A stretch of DNA of 28,260 nucleotides from an uncultured Desulfobacterales bacterium (GCA_945787595.1 CALZJV010000182.1:1-28260), one strand, 5' to 3'. Shown: positions 16,808-24,290, numbered from the stretch's first letter. Program-made: numbers and translations. The notes: generated by a model not told the origin, from the letters alone.

Positions 16808-18686
16808 GGAAATCCTCAGCTTCCAACTCCGACGCCAGCTGTTTCAGCTGATCCTCAAAAACGGCGTTTTGGAGGTCAAACTCATTGGTGATCGTTTCCA
16901 GTTCATCAAATAGTTGATCAATCGCCGATTGGCAGGTGTGGATGGCCTGGGCCAACTCGACAATTTGAGGTCCGTCCCCGTTTTGTGAGGCCTGCTGCAT
17001 GGATTCATTGAGATGATCCAATTCTGTTTCGCGGGTTTCGATATCGTTTTCCAGCCGGGTGATTCGGTTTTGAAGAGGTTTAACCGTCGTGGAGCGCCGG
17101 GCAATGATCTCGGATCTTTGGCGCCGTATTTCCTTTTTGGTCCGCTTTGTGAAATGGCCCGTCCGATTTTCTTCTAGCCGATCCCTTGGGGAAGATTGAT
17201 TTTCATCCTGCCAGCCCCATTTTTCGAGAAATTCCTGGTAGCCTCCCTCAAAATTTTCAATGGTATTGCCTTGAAACACAATGAGTCTTTCGGCCAGCGA
17301 GTCTAAAAACATTTCATTGTGAGTTACCATGATCACGGTGCCCTCAAAACTGTCAATGGCCGCCAGCAGCGCATCGCTCGATTCCATATCCAGATGATTG
17401 GTGGGCTCATCGAGCAACAGTAGATTGGCCGGGGTAACCAGCAGCTTGCCCAGCATCACCCGGCTTTTTTCACCTCCTGATAAAACACTGATCTTCTTCA
17501 AAGCTTCGTCTCCGGAAAACAACATGGCGCCACAGACATCACGGGCATGCTGTCGATCAACATCGGGTTGAGAATAGAGTATTTCCTCCTCAACCGTCCG
17601 GGCATCGACCAGGCTTTTAACATTGGTCTGCTCAAAAAAACCTTTCTTAACTGCCGGGTGGTAAACGATTTGTCCGGATTGCGGTGTCAATTCCCCGGCC
17701 AGCAGTTTTAGCAGGGTGGTCTTGCCCTTACCGTTTTTGCCGACAACACAGATTCTTTCCCCCGCTGGAATGGTGATACTAAAATCCCTGATCAGCGGTG
17801 TTCGCATATCATAAGAAAAGGATAGATTGTGGGCAGTTAATGCCTGTTTAGCGGTGAAAGGGCAGCTGCGAAAAGAGAATTCAAGGAATTTCAGTTGCTC
17901 GAGCTTATCTTTCGTCTCCATTTTTTTAAGGGTCTTGATGCGAGATTGCACCAGATTTGCCAGTCTGGCTTTGGCGCGAAATCGGTTGATAAACTGTTCG
18001 ATTTCTCTGCGACGCCGATCATCATTGACCCTTGTTTTTTCGTATACCTCCTCATCCTGGGCGATCTGATTGTAATACTTGGCCGTATTGCCAGCGATTT
18101 TGCGCAGCCTGCGGCGATGAATCCCCATGGTGTGAGTCACCAGCTTGTCCATAAAACTCCTGTCATGGGTAATCAGCATCAGCTCGTGGGGCCAGTTGTT
18201 CAAAAACTGCTCGATCCATCGAATGGAAGTAATGTCCAGAAAGTTGGTGGGCTCATCCAAGAGTAGCAGATCCGGTTCGGATACCAAAGCTTTGACCAGG
18301 TTTAAGCGCACCTGGAGCCCGCCTGAGAATTCTTTGGGATGCCGGTGAAAGTCCTTGGCAGAGAAACCCAAGCCGGCCAGGATTTTTTCAACTTTCCAGG
18401 AATGATCCTTTTCATGATCGGGAAGCGCTCGCATCCCCTCTTTTAAAGCCGTATCGGCGGCAAATTCCAGATGCTGTTGCACATAAACGATACGGTAATT
18501 CTTCGGAATTACTACAAAACCGGAATCCGGGCGTTCTTCACCGGTTATCAATCGGAAAAGGGTTGTTTTACCATGCCCGTTTTGTCCAACCAGACCCACA
18601 CGTTCCTTCGAGTTGAGAGAAAAGGCGATCCCATCGAAGATAAGGCGGTCACCAAAACTTTTGTTCAGATTTTCTACTCTGATCAT
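16770..18686 (-). CDS. ABC-F family ATPase
   Basis: ABC-F proteins are cytosolic twin-ATPases that bind the ribosome E site and tune translation or give drug protection; they lack membrane domains. This 638-residue protein shows Walker A GQNGHGKT (34-41), signature FSGGLQVRLNL (120-130), Walker B LLLLDEPTNFLD (about 140-151), a charged helical linker around 205-270, a second Walker A GKNGKGKT (316-323), LSGGEKSRVMLG (402-413) and LLLLDEPTNHLD (422-433). A C-terminal coiled coil spans about 545-625. It resembles the Uup/YheS type. The overlap with the RND gene suggests an operon, though ABC-F proteins do not usually power RND exporters. Confidence 0.9.
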   Translation of the reverse strand: MIRVENLNKSFGDRLIFDGIAFSLNSKERVGLVGQNGHGKTTLFRLITGEERPDSGFVVIPKNYRIVYVQQHLEFAADTALKEGMRALPDHEKDHSWKVEKILAGLGFSAKDFHRHPKEFSGGLQVRLNLVKALVSEPDLLLLDEPTNFLDITSIRWIEQFLNNWPHELMLITHDRSFMDKLVTHTMGIHRRRLRKIAGNTAKYYNQIAQDEEVYEKTRVNDDRRRREIEQFINRFRAKARLANLVQSRIKTLKKMETKDKLEQLKFLEFSFRSCPFTAKQALTAHNLSFSYDMRTPLIRDFSITIPAGERICVVGKNGKGKTTLLKLLAGELTPQSGQIVYHPAVKKGFFEQTNVKSLVDARTVEEEILYSQPDVDRQHARDVCGAMLFSGDEALKKISVLSGGEKSRVMLGKLLVTPANLLLLDEPTNHLDMESSDALLAAIDSFEGTVIMVTHNEMFLDSLAERLIVFQGNTIENFEGGYQEFLEKWGWQDENQSSPRDRLEENRTGHFTKRTKKEIRRQRSEIIARRSTTVKPLQNRITRLENDIETRETELDHLNESMQQASQNGDGPQIVELAQAIHTCQSAIDQLFDELETITNEFDLQNAVFEDQLKQLASELEAEDFHGKFKKSDRTGI

Positions 18687-18783
18687 ATCTTATATCGAAG
18701 GTACTATAATACTACTTTGTCACATTCATCTTTGCTTCAGACCCTTATTATAGCAGACTGATATAGCTGAATGAGCGAATGCC

Positions 18784-18906
18784 TAAATTGACCTAAAATA
18801 CCTAAAATGACTAAAATTAGGGAAACGCTGCGCTCCATCGGTTTTTTTAAAATTGTGAGTATACCACAATTTTAGCTCATTTTAGTTCATTTCAAATTTT
18901 AGCTCA
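18784..18906. repeat. Mirrored word repeat, CTAAAATGAC type
   Basis: The left arm (18784-18819) repeats CTAAAATnACCTAAAAT words. The right arm (18867-18906) repeats the complementary ATTTTAGCTCATTTTAG words. Between them lie GGGAAACGCTGCGCTCCATC and a compact hairpin at 18849-18873. The tract sits between the divergent ABC-F gene and the mla remnant. Confidence 0.7.
18849..18873. repeat. Perfect 9-bp hairpin AAAATTGTG / CACAATTTT
   Basis: A perfect 9-base stem encloses the 7-base loop AGTATAC and follows a run of seven T. As a dyad in a divergent intergenic region it could be an operator or part of a terminator. Nothing in the sequence decides between these. Confidence 0.5.
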
Positions 18907-19004
18907 TTGACTCAATCAATCTTCCTTCCTTGACACACTGAAGGGATTCGAATATACATTTTTTGAAGTTGTCAGCTGATTCAATCTTCAACAGGATACC
19001 ACCG

Positions 19005-19244
19005 ATGGAACTTCTTGTCATCTTGAAAAACCCCGTCCTGGCACTCGGCAGCCGGACAGTCAGAATGCTTATGGAGCTGGGTCGAATCGCCCTCTTTTTT
19101 TCTAATGGCTTTATCCTTAAATATATAAAACTTTCACCGGGCGGCTCGGACGTGATTCTCAAACCCGGTGATACCATCATCGAGACCGAATCGGCACTTG
19201 ATGTTGAGGAAATAATCAGCAAATACGCTTTTGGCGGCGTTTAG
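19005..19244 (+). pseudogene. MlaE N-terminus fused in frame to MlaD C-terminus (deletion stub)
   Basis: The first 36 or so residues (LGSRTVRMLMELGRIALFF, then SNGF) resemble the start of the MlaE permease of the Mla phospholipid transporter. The rest (YIKLSPGGSDVILKPGDTII, ETESALDVEEIISKYAFGG) resembles the end of the MCE-domain protein MlaD, whose E. coli version has LKDGDTIQDTKSAMVLEDLI at the same place. The usual order is mlaE(or F)-mlaF(or E)-mlaD. A single deletion of roughly 2 kb with its junction near 19113 would give this 79-residue in-frame fusion. An AGGAT box at 18993-18997 suits ATG 19005; an in-frame TTG at 18963 is the alternative. It cannot work as a transporter. Assembly collapse is the main alternative. 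Confidence 0.6.
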
Positions 19245-19309
19245 GAAATCCGCAATTTATGTCATTTAAAAATTCAAGTCTCAACATCTTGCCGACAGCC
19301 TCTTTGCTC

Positions 19310-19337
19310 TTGACAAACCAGGGTTACTTAATATTTT
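19310..19337 (+). promoter_or_regulatory. Putative sigma-70 promoter for the DUF1844 gene
   Basis: TTGACA (19310-19315) and TATTTT (19332-19337) are 16 bases apart. They lie 163 bases before the DUF1844 start in otherwise unassigned sequence (19245-19500). Confidence 0.35.
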
Positions 19338-19500
19338 ATTAGCGCTGATGATTGACATAAGCCGGTTAGCCAGCCGACTGCGTTTCTTACGAGCAACGTC
19401 AGCGTCCGGGAACAATGATGTACTAGACGATGCCAACACTGCTACCCCGGAATGAGAGAAAAAACTGCACTAGGGGTTGCGCAGATTCAGGAGGTCAGTC

Positions 19501-19950
19501 ATGTCAGAGGAAGAAAAGGGTTTTAAGGTAAAAGATCGCCGAATTTTTAGCGACGACAACAAGGAGGCAGAAGCCAAAGATGAGGAGACACAGACTCAAC
19601 CTGCAACAGACGAGAGGGCTCAGGCCGAGCCTTCAACCGAGAAAACCAGGGAGCCTGAAGCTGCGGAGCCTTCAAAAACAGACACATCCGAGGAGCAACC
19701 ACAATTCCCAGAAATAAACTTCCCAACTTTTGTTGTCTCCTTAAATGCCTCGGCGTTGCTCCATCTGGGTGCCATCGAGGACCCAACTACCGGCCAGAAA
19801 ACCAAAAATCTATCGATGGCAAAACAAACCATCGATATATTAAGCATGCTCGAGGAAAAGACAGCCGGCAATTTAAACAATGAAGAAAAAAATTTGTTAA
19901 AGAACATTCTTTACGATCTAAGACTGATGTACGTGAAAGAGAAGGGATAA
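19501..19950 (+). CDS. DUF1844 domain protein
   Basis: The 149-residue protein opens with MSEEEKGFKVKDRR, has a charged disordered stretch rich in Glu, Thr and Pro to about residue 70, and ends in the DUF1844 domain: FPEINFPTFVVSLNASALLH, LGAIEDPTTG, then NLSMAKQTIDILSMLEEKT and a helix with EEKNLLKNILYDLRLMYV. The domain has no established function; it is widespread in Desulfobacterota and related phyla and often sits beside ispE or other housekeeping genes, as here. I chose ATG 19501, which has the strong ribosome binding site AGGAGGT at 19489-19495; an upstream in-frame extension to 19477 is less likely. Confidence 0.88.
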   Translation: MSEEEKGFKVKDRRIFSDDNKEAEAKDEETQTQPATDERAQAEPSTEKTREPEAAEPSKTDTSEEQPQFPEINFPTFVVSLNASALLHLGAIEDPTTGQKTKNLSMAKQTIDILSMLEEKTAGNLNNEEKNLLKNILYDLRLMYVKEKG

Positions 19951-20288
19951 GGTCAGATGACAGAAGGTGGGAGGTTAAGAAGGTGAGAAGATGGGCGCGG
20001 CTTTTGCTTTCATCCCGATTCAGCGGGGTAGCCGCGATAGTTATACAAGCTCTGCATGTCGAATAAAATCAACAGTCCGCGTGAGGCGGATCGAAGGTAC
20101 GTATTCTGTCTATTTCATAAAAATCGATAGAATTCCTTCCTTCGACATTCGACATTCATTATTCGATATTCTCTTTTTTAGAGTTTCCTCTTCGATTAAA
20201 CTGGCCGCTTTTCAGACCAGCGGCTGAACCTATGAACGCTGAACCGTTGAACCCGTGAACGCTTACACGAACGGCACTTCTGACGTTA
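19951..20288. other. 338-base gene-free gap before ispE
   Basis: No gene is visible. CAGATGACAGAAGGTGGGAGG words begin the gap. TTCGACATTCGACATTC words lie near 20140-20170, and a run of TGAACGCTGAACCGTTGAACC words near 20225-20265. GGCCGCTTTT and CAGCGGC (20203-20226) could form a small hairpin. I see no clear promoter. Confidence 0.45.
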
Positions 20289-21147
20289 ATGAAAATTGTA
20301 TCTCCCGCCAAAATCAACCTGTTCCTGCAGGTCACCGGAAAACGCCCGGACGGTTATCACGAGCTGTTTTCTCTGATGTGTTGCGTGGACCTTATCGACA
20401 CCATTTTTCTGCAGTTTGGCCTCAAAACCATAAAGATTGAATCGTCTCATCCTCAAATTCCACTGGATGGCACCAGCACATAGGGCCGCGACTGTGTTTT
20501 TCAAAGCCTTGAATGTCAATGACGGCTTAAAAATTTCTATTGATAAATCCATACCGGTCGCAGCCGGTCTTGGCGGCGGAAGCAGCAATGCCGCCAGCGT
20601 TCTTAAAGGACTGAATCAACACTATGGAAATCCTTTTTCCCGGAATCAGCTGATGTCGATGGGGCTTGGCCTTGGCGCCGATGTACCCTTTTTTCTTTTC
20701 GGCAAACCGGCGGCCATTGCCTCAGGAATCGGAGAGAAGCTGGAGGCTTATTCTGGGCCTTTACCATTTCATTTCGTGATAGTTTATCCAGGTTTTAGGG
20801 TCTCCACCGCAGAAGTTTTCCAAAATCTGAATTTGGGATTGACAAAATGCGAAAAAAAAATTAAAGAACTCTTTTCAATAAAAAATGGTTTTAATTCGGG
20901 GTTACATTTATGCAACGACCTTGAAAGCGTGACTGCATCTGAACATCCGGTGATCATCTCCATTCAGGAGCAGCTTTTAATCCACGGCGCCTTGGGGGCA
21001 CTGATGTCAGGAAGTGGGCCAACCGTGTTTGGTCTTTTTTCTGATTCTCACACAGCCGAAAGAGCAAAACAAGCGATTGGTGAAAACACCCGCTGGGATG
21101 CTTTTGTTTGTGATATTTTTGATGGAAGACAACCCGACGGCGAATGA
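20289..21147 (+). pseudogene. ispE: 4-diphosphocytidyl-2-C-methylerythritol kinase IspE, frame broken
   Basis: IspE phosphorylates CDP-methylerythritol in the MEP isoprenoid pathway. The first frame gives [20 protein letters not shown], then [15 protein letters not shown] and [11 protein letters not shown], and stops at TAG 20481-20483. The second frame resumes at [13 protein letters not shown] (about 20474 on) and holds the GHMP ATP loop PVAAGLGGGSSNAA, GLGADVPFFLFG, VVYPGF-like and the C-terminal motif GALMSGSGPTVFGLF. Family members read roughly DxTNLAxRAA across this point, so about five bases (or 3n+2) appear to be missing at 20472-20476. Both halves are otherwise complete, and total length is normal. 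IspE has no usual substitute in MEP-pathway bacteria, so a sequencing or assembly error is the first explanation. Confidence 0.85.
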
Positions 21148-21215
21148 TTTGAGACGTCTGCTTCATAGGGCGGCAAGTGTGTTCCCTGATGGATGCAGGT
21201 TTTTACTTGAAACAA

Positions 21216-21290
21216 TGGGGCGTCGTCAAGTGGTAAGACACAGGACTTTGGTTCCTGCATTCGGAGGTTCGAATCCTCCCGCCCCAGCCA
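21216..21290 (+). tRNA. tRNA-Gln (anticodon TTG)
   Basis: The cloverleaf is complete. Acceptor TGGGGCG pairs with CGCCCCA, the anticodon stem CAGGA pairs with TCCTG around loop CTTTGGT (anticodon TTG), and the T arm GGAGG-TTCGAAT-CCTCC is canonical. The discriminator G is followed by an encoded CCA at 21288-21290. It lies between ispE and prs, an order common in Desulfobacterota. Confidence 0.97.
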
Positions 21291-21301
21291 TTTTTAATTA
21301 A

Positions 21302-21346
21302 ATATTTTCGATTGAATATTCAATTTGCAATCTTCAATTTTCAATT
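21302..21346. repeat. GATTGAATATTCAA palindromic words after tRNA-Gln
   Basis: AATATTTTCGATTGAATATTCAATTTGC is followed by AATCTTCAATTTTCAATTCC. GATTGAA-type words meet their complement TTCAATC-type words almost back to back, giving a short-loop version of the mirrored repeats seen elsewhere in the window. It may act in 3' processing or termination of the tRNA transcript. Confidence 0.5.
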
Positions 21347-21403
21347 CCGGCTTGTCCGGGCTAGGCAAACCGAAATTCATAAATAGGTTGGCGGTGAATT
21401 AAT

Positions 21404-22342
21404 ATGGAAGGCATGGCTATTTTTACGGGCAATTCCAACCCGGAGCTTGCAAAAAAAATATGCAAATATCTCAGCTTGCCCCTGGGGGGCGCAGAGGTAA
21501 AAACCTTCAGTGATGGCGAAATTCAAATCGAAATCATTGAAAATGTGCGCTTAAAAGATGTTTTTGTTTTGCAATCCACCTGTTCGCCGGTTAATGACAA
21601 TCTGGTTGAGCTTCTGTTGATGATCGATGCGTTTAAACGTTCTTCAGCCAGAAGAATTACCGTGGTGATCCCCTATTTCGGCTATGCCAGGCAGGACAAA
21701 AAAGTTGCGCCCAGAGTACCGATCAGTGCCAAATTGGTTGCCGACATGATTACCCTTGCCGGTGCCAATCGGATAATTACCATGGACTTACATGCCGGCC
21801 AGATCCAGGGCTTTTTCAACATTCCGGTCGACAACCTGTTCGCGGCACCGGTTCTCATTGATTATATTCGGAACAACTTCAGAGACGAGCTGGTCATCGT
21901 GTCTCCGGATGCCGGCGGGGTGGAAAGAGCCCGGGCCTTTGCCAAGCGTCTGAATGCGGATCTTGCGATCATCGACAAGCGCCGAGACGCTCCCAATCAG
22001 GCCAAAGCCATGGCAGTTATCGGTGATGTCGCCGATAAGGTGGCGGTTATTCTCGATGATATGACCGACACAGCCGGCACATTGACGGGGGCGGCGGAGG
22101 CCATCCTGAACGCGGGTGCCCGGGAAATCCATGCCTGCTGTGCCCACGCCGTTTTATCCGGGCCGGCCATCGACCGGATTTCCAACTCGGTTCTCAAAAG
22201 CCTGGTTGTAACAGATACGATTCCTTTAACAGTAAATGCAGCAGCCTGCGATAAAATAAAAGTGCTTACCATATCACAACTGGTTGGCGAGGCGATTATT
22301 CGCAGTTTTAGAGGAGATTCGGTTACATCGCTGTTTGTATAA
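21404..22342 (+). CDS. prs: Ribose-phosphate pyrophosphokinase Prs
   Basis: Prs makes PRPP from ribose 5-phosphate and ATP for nucleotide, histidine and tryptophan synthesis. The 312-residue protein has [27 protein letters not shown], the ATP flexible loop [42 protein letters not shown] and the PRPP-binding loop [13 protein letters not shown]. All catalytic motifs are present and length is normal. ATG 21404 is used; ATG 21413 is an equally possible start. It lies between tRNA-Gln and rplY, a widely conserved neighbourhood. Confidence 0.95.
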   Translation: MEGMAIFTGNSNPELAKKICKYLSLPLGGAEVKTFSDGEIQIEIIENVRLKDVFVLQSTCSPVNDNLVELLLMIDAFKRSSARRITVVIPYFGYARQDKKVAPRVPISAKLVADMITLAGANRIITMDLHAGQIQGFFNIPVDNLFAAPVLIDYIRNNFRDELVIVSPDAGGVERARAFAKRLNADLAIIDKRRDAPNQAKAMAVIGDVADKVAVILDDMTDTAGTLTGAAEAILNAGAREIHACCAHAVLSGPAIDRISNSVLKSLVVTDTIPLTVNAAACDKIKVLTISQLVGEAIIRSFRGDSVTSLFV

Positions 22343-22348
22343 TTTATA

Positions 22349-22502
22349 GGGTTCAAGGTTCAGGGTTCAGGGGTTCATAGGTTCAGGGTTCAACCCGGCC
22401 GCCGACTGCCTAAGCGACCAGGTTAATCATCAAGAAACCGTGACTTTTTGGTGTAGTTTCACATAAGGGTTAAGGTAACCCTGAACGGTGAACCCGGAAC
22501 CT
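22349..22502. repeat. Mirrored word repeat, GGTTCAGGGTTCA type
   Basis: The left arm (22349-22396) repeats GGTTCAGGGTTCAGG words. The right arm (22477-22502) reads AACCCTGAACGGTGAACCCGG and on, the reverse complement of left-arm words with a few mismatches. The core of about 80 bases includes GCCGACTGCCTAAGCGACC. Confidence 0.7.
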
Positions 22503-22513
22503 TTTAAACTAAT

Positions 22514-22636
22514 GATTGAAAATTGAATATTGACGATTGAAGATTTGTGGAAGTCGCTCCGCTCCATCAATTTGCATTTTAAAAAATCGAAAGGATGCCT
22601 TCAATATTCAATCTGCAATATTAAATATTCAATTCG
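22514..22636. repeat. Mirrored word repeat, GATTGAATATTGA type
   Basis: The left arm (22514-22545) repeats ATTGAAAATTGAATATTGA words; the right arm (22601-22636) has TCAATATTCAATCTGCAATA words in complement. It lies directly after the GGTTCAGG element, so the prs-rplY gap holds two such elements in series. The core begins with the GTGGAAGTCGCTC segment shared with 11652-11668. Confidence 0.65.
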
Positions 22637-22643
22637 TTGACAA

Positions 22644-22672
22644 TTGATAAAATAGACCAATAAAAATATTTT
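22644..22672 (+). promoter_or_regulatory. Putative sigma-70 promoter of rplY
   Basis: TTGATA (22644-22649) and TATTTT (22667-22672) are 17 bases apart, with an overlapping TTGACA at 22637-22642. The predicted start leaves a leader of about 43 bases before the rplY start codon. Confidence 0.4.
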
Positions 22673-22721
22673 GCCTCAAAAAGCACAAAAGTAATTTTAA
22701 GATATAAAGGAGGTCATATCT

Positions 22722-23390
22722 TTGGAACGATTAGAACTTCAAACAACTGTAAGAAAATCCACGGGTAATAGTCCGGCGAGGAGTCTGAGAAGGTCCGGCC
22801 ATATACCTGCAGTTTTATACGGGCCGAAAACAGATCCGATTTTGCTGTCCGTTAATATTAAAGACCTTGAGCAAGTATTTAAACAGGGCAATGTCTTTCA
22901 AATTATTTTAAATCTTGTTATTCAAAACGGGAAAAAGATTACTAAAGCGGCCATGGTCAAGGAACTGCAGACCCATCCGCTCTCGGGAAATTTTATTCAT
23001 ATTGATTTCTATGAAATTGATATGAAGCGCCAGATCAATGTAATGGTTCCGGTTGTCACCAAGGGCCACGCGGTGGGCGTTGAACAAGGCGGGCTGCTCA
23101 ATATTGTCCGCCGAGAAGTTGAACTGCTGTGTCTGCCGGGCGATATCCCGGAAGCCATCGAGATTGATATTACCGATCTGGATATTGGTGACTCCATCCA
23201 TATAGAAGATATCCCTCTGAGCGAGAACGTTGAAATATCGGCGGACGTTAATTTTACGGTAGTTACCGTGCTCAGCCCGAAGGTTGAAGAGGAGGAGGTT
23301 GTTGAAGAAGAGGAAGTCGAGCTCGAGGCCGGTGAAGAAGAAGAGGGCGGAGAGGCTGGGGAATCCGACGAATCCTCAGAGGAAAAATAG
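22722..23390 (+). CDS. rplY: 50S ribosomal protein L25, CTC form
   Basis: L25 binds 5S rRNA in the large ribosomal subunit. The N-terminal L25 domain (RKSTGNSPARSLRRSGHIPA, VLYGP, then KELQTHPLSGNFIHIDFYEI) spans about residues 1-95. The TL5/CTC beta-barrel domain (VMVPVVTKGHAVGVEQGGLL, and the VEISADVNFTVVTV end) follows to about 190. A strongly acidic tail of about 30 residues rich in Glu and Gly ends the 222-residue protein, as in many general-stress CTC proteins. The start is TTG at 22722, chosen because AAAGGAGGT lies at a good distance upstream; an ATG start is not available near it. pth follows after a 309-base gap filled by a mirrored repeat. Confidence 0.93.
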   Translation: MERLELQTTVRKSTGNSPARSLRRSGHIPAVLYGPKTDPILLSVNIKDLEQVFKQGNVFQIILNLVIQNGKKITKAAMVKELQTHPLSGNFIHIDFYEIDMKRQINVMVPVVTKGHAVGVEQGGLLNIVRREVELLCLPGDIPEAIEIDITDLDIGDSIHIEDIPLSENVEISADVNFTVVTVLSPKVEEEEVVEEEEVELEAGEEEEGGEAGESDESSEEK

Positions 23391-23528
23391 TATTAACGGC
23401 AGGCTGGAGAGTCCGGCTCACAGCTGTGATCAAATACAGATGTGGGGCAGACCATCCAGCCTGCTTTTATGATGGGCCTTTCGCTTATCGGAAATGTACC
23501 CCCAAAAAGCATAATTTGCTGACAATTT

Positions 23529-23675
23529 GGAATACTGGAATGATGGAATAATGGGTTTAGTGGAAAAAAAATCAATTTAAAAAATGTGGAATTTTCTATT
23601 TTTATAATGAATGCGGATCTACTCCGCTTTATCACCCAATATTCCACTATTCCAGTATTCCACCATTCCATTATA
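23529..23675. repeat. Mirrored word repeat, GGAATACTGGAATGATGG type
   Basis: The left arm (23529-23557) repeats TGGAAT words: GGAATACTGGAATGATGG and on. The right arm (about 23633-23675) reads ATTCCACTATTCCAGTATTCC in complement. About 25 of 28 positions in the best aligned part match. The core, near 75 bases, includes GCGGATCTACTCCGC, itself a small hairpin. The whole element occupies the rplY-pth gap. Confidence 0.75.
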
Positions 23676-23699
23676 GGCCAACAATGTTCTACATAATAA

Positions 23700-24290
23700 A
23701 TGCAATATGATTCCAAGAATTTGTACAAAAACCCAAACGTGAATTTGCGATTGGTCGTCGGCCTCGGAAATCCCGGCGCCCGCTATGAGAACACACGGCA
23801 TAATGCCGGTTTCATGATAGCCGACAAAATTGCGCGGGATTTCAATATTTCTTTTGACAAAAGAAAATTCGACTGCGCCTTTGGGCGTGGGTTTATTGAA
23901 GATGTCGAGGTACTTCTGGCCAAACCAATGGCATTTATGAACTGCAGCGGGCCACCCATTCAAAAGCTGGCCCATTTTTTTCGCATACAATGCAAGGAGA
24001 TGGTGGTCATCCATGACGACATCGACCTTGTTTTTGGAAGATTAAAAATAAAAGAGAAAGGAGGGGCCTTTGGCGGGGGCGATTTTGTGCGTCTTCGTAT
24101 CGGTGTCGGGCGTTCCGAGTTAGGGGACAATGTGACGGATCATGTTCTGGGCAGATTTTCCGTCCAAAATGCAGAAGATTTAAGCCGAATCATTTCAGGA
24201 GCCCGGGATGCCGTTGTTACGGTTCTATGCAAAGGTACCAAAGCAGGTATGAACTTATTTAACGGTAAAGATCTTGCGATCACAGCGTAA
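23700..24290 (+). CDS. pth: Peptidyl-tRNA hydrolase with internal deletion
   Basis: Pth frees tRNA from peptidyl-tRNA dropped by ribosomes and is normally essential. The protein has VVGLGNPGARYENTRHNAGF (catalytic His in NTRHNAG), KPMAFMNCSG, VIHDDIDLVFGRLKIKEKGG and GDFVRLRIGVGR, then TDHVLGRFS. Between KEKGG and GDFVRLRIG the family normally has GHGGHNGxxS and a helix; here only AFG remains, so about 13 residues including the GGHNG substrate-binding motif are absent while the frame is kept. The junction near 24062-24075 (GGAGGGGCCTTTGGCGGGGG) is rich in GG words that could favour slipped deletion. At 196 residues it looks normal only because of an N-terminal extension of about 14 residues; GTG 23739 is an alternative start. 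Function as encoded is doubtful. Confidence 0.85.
   Translation: MQYDSKNLYKNPNVNLRLVVGLGNPGARYENTRHNAGFMIADKIARDFNISFDKRKFDCAFGRGFIEDVEVLLAKPMAFMNCSGPPIQKLAHFFRIQCKEMVVIHDDIDLVFGRLKIKEKGGAFGGGDFVRLRIGVGRSELGDNVTDHVLGRFSVQNAEDLSRIISGARDAVVTVLCKGTKAGMNLFNGKDLAITA

Noticed and set aside
18899..19222. A 107-residue minus-strand ORF opposite the mla stub
   Set aside because: The plus strand has clear MlaE- and MlaD-like segments with a ribosome binding site, so the antisense frame is a shadow.
20437..20483. Programmed frameshift site in ispE
   Set aside because: No slippery heptamer or convincing stimulatory hairpin is present at the junction, and the expected NL-type residues are missing and not merely shifted.
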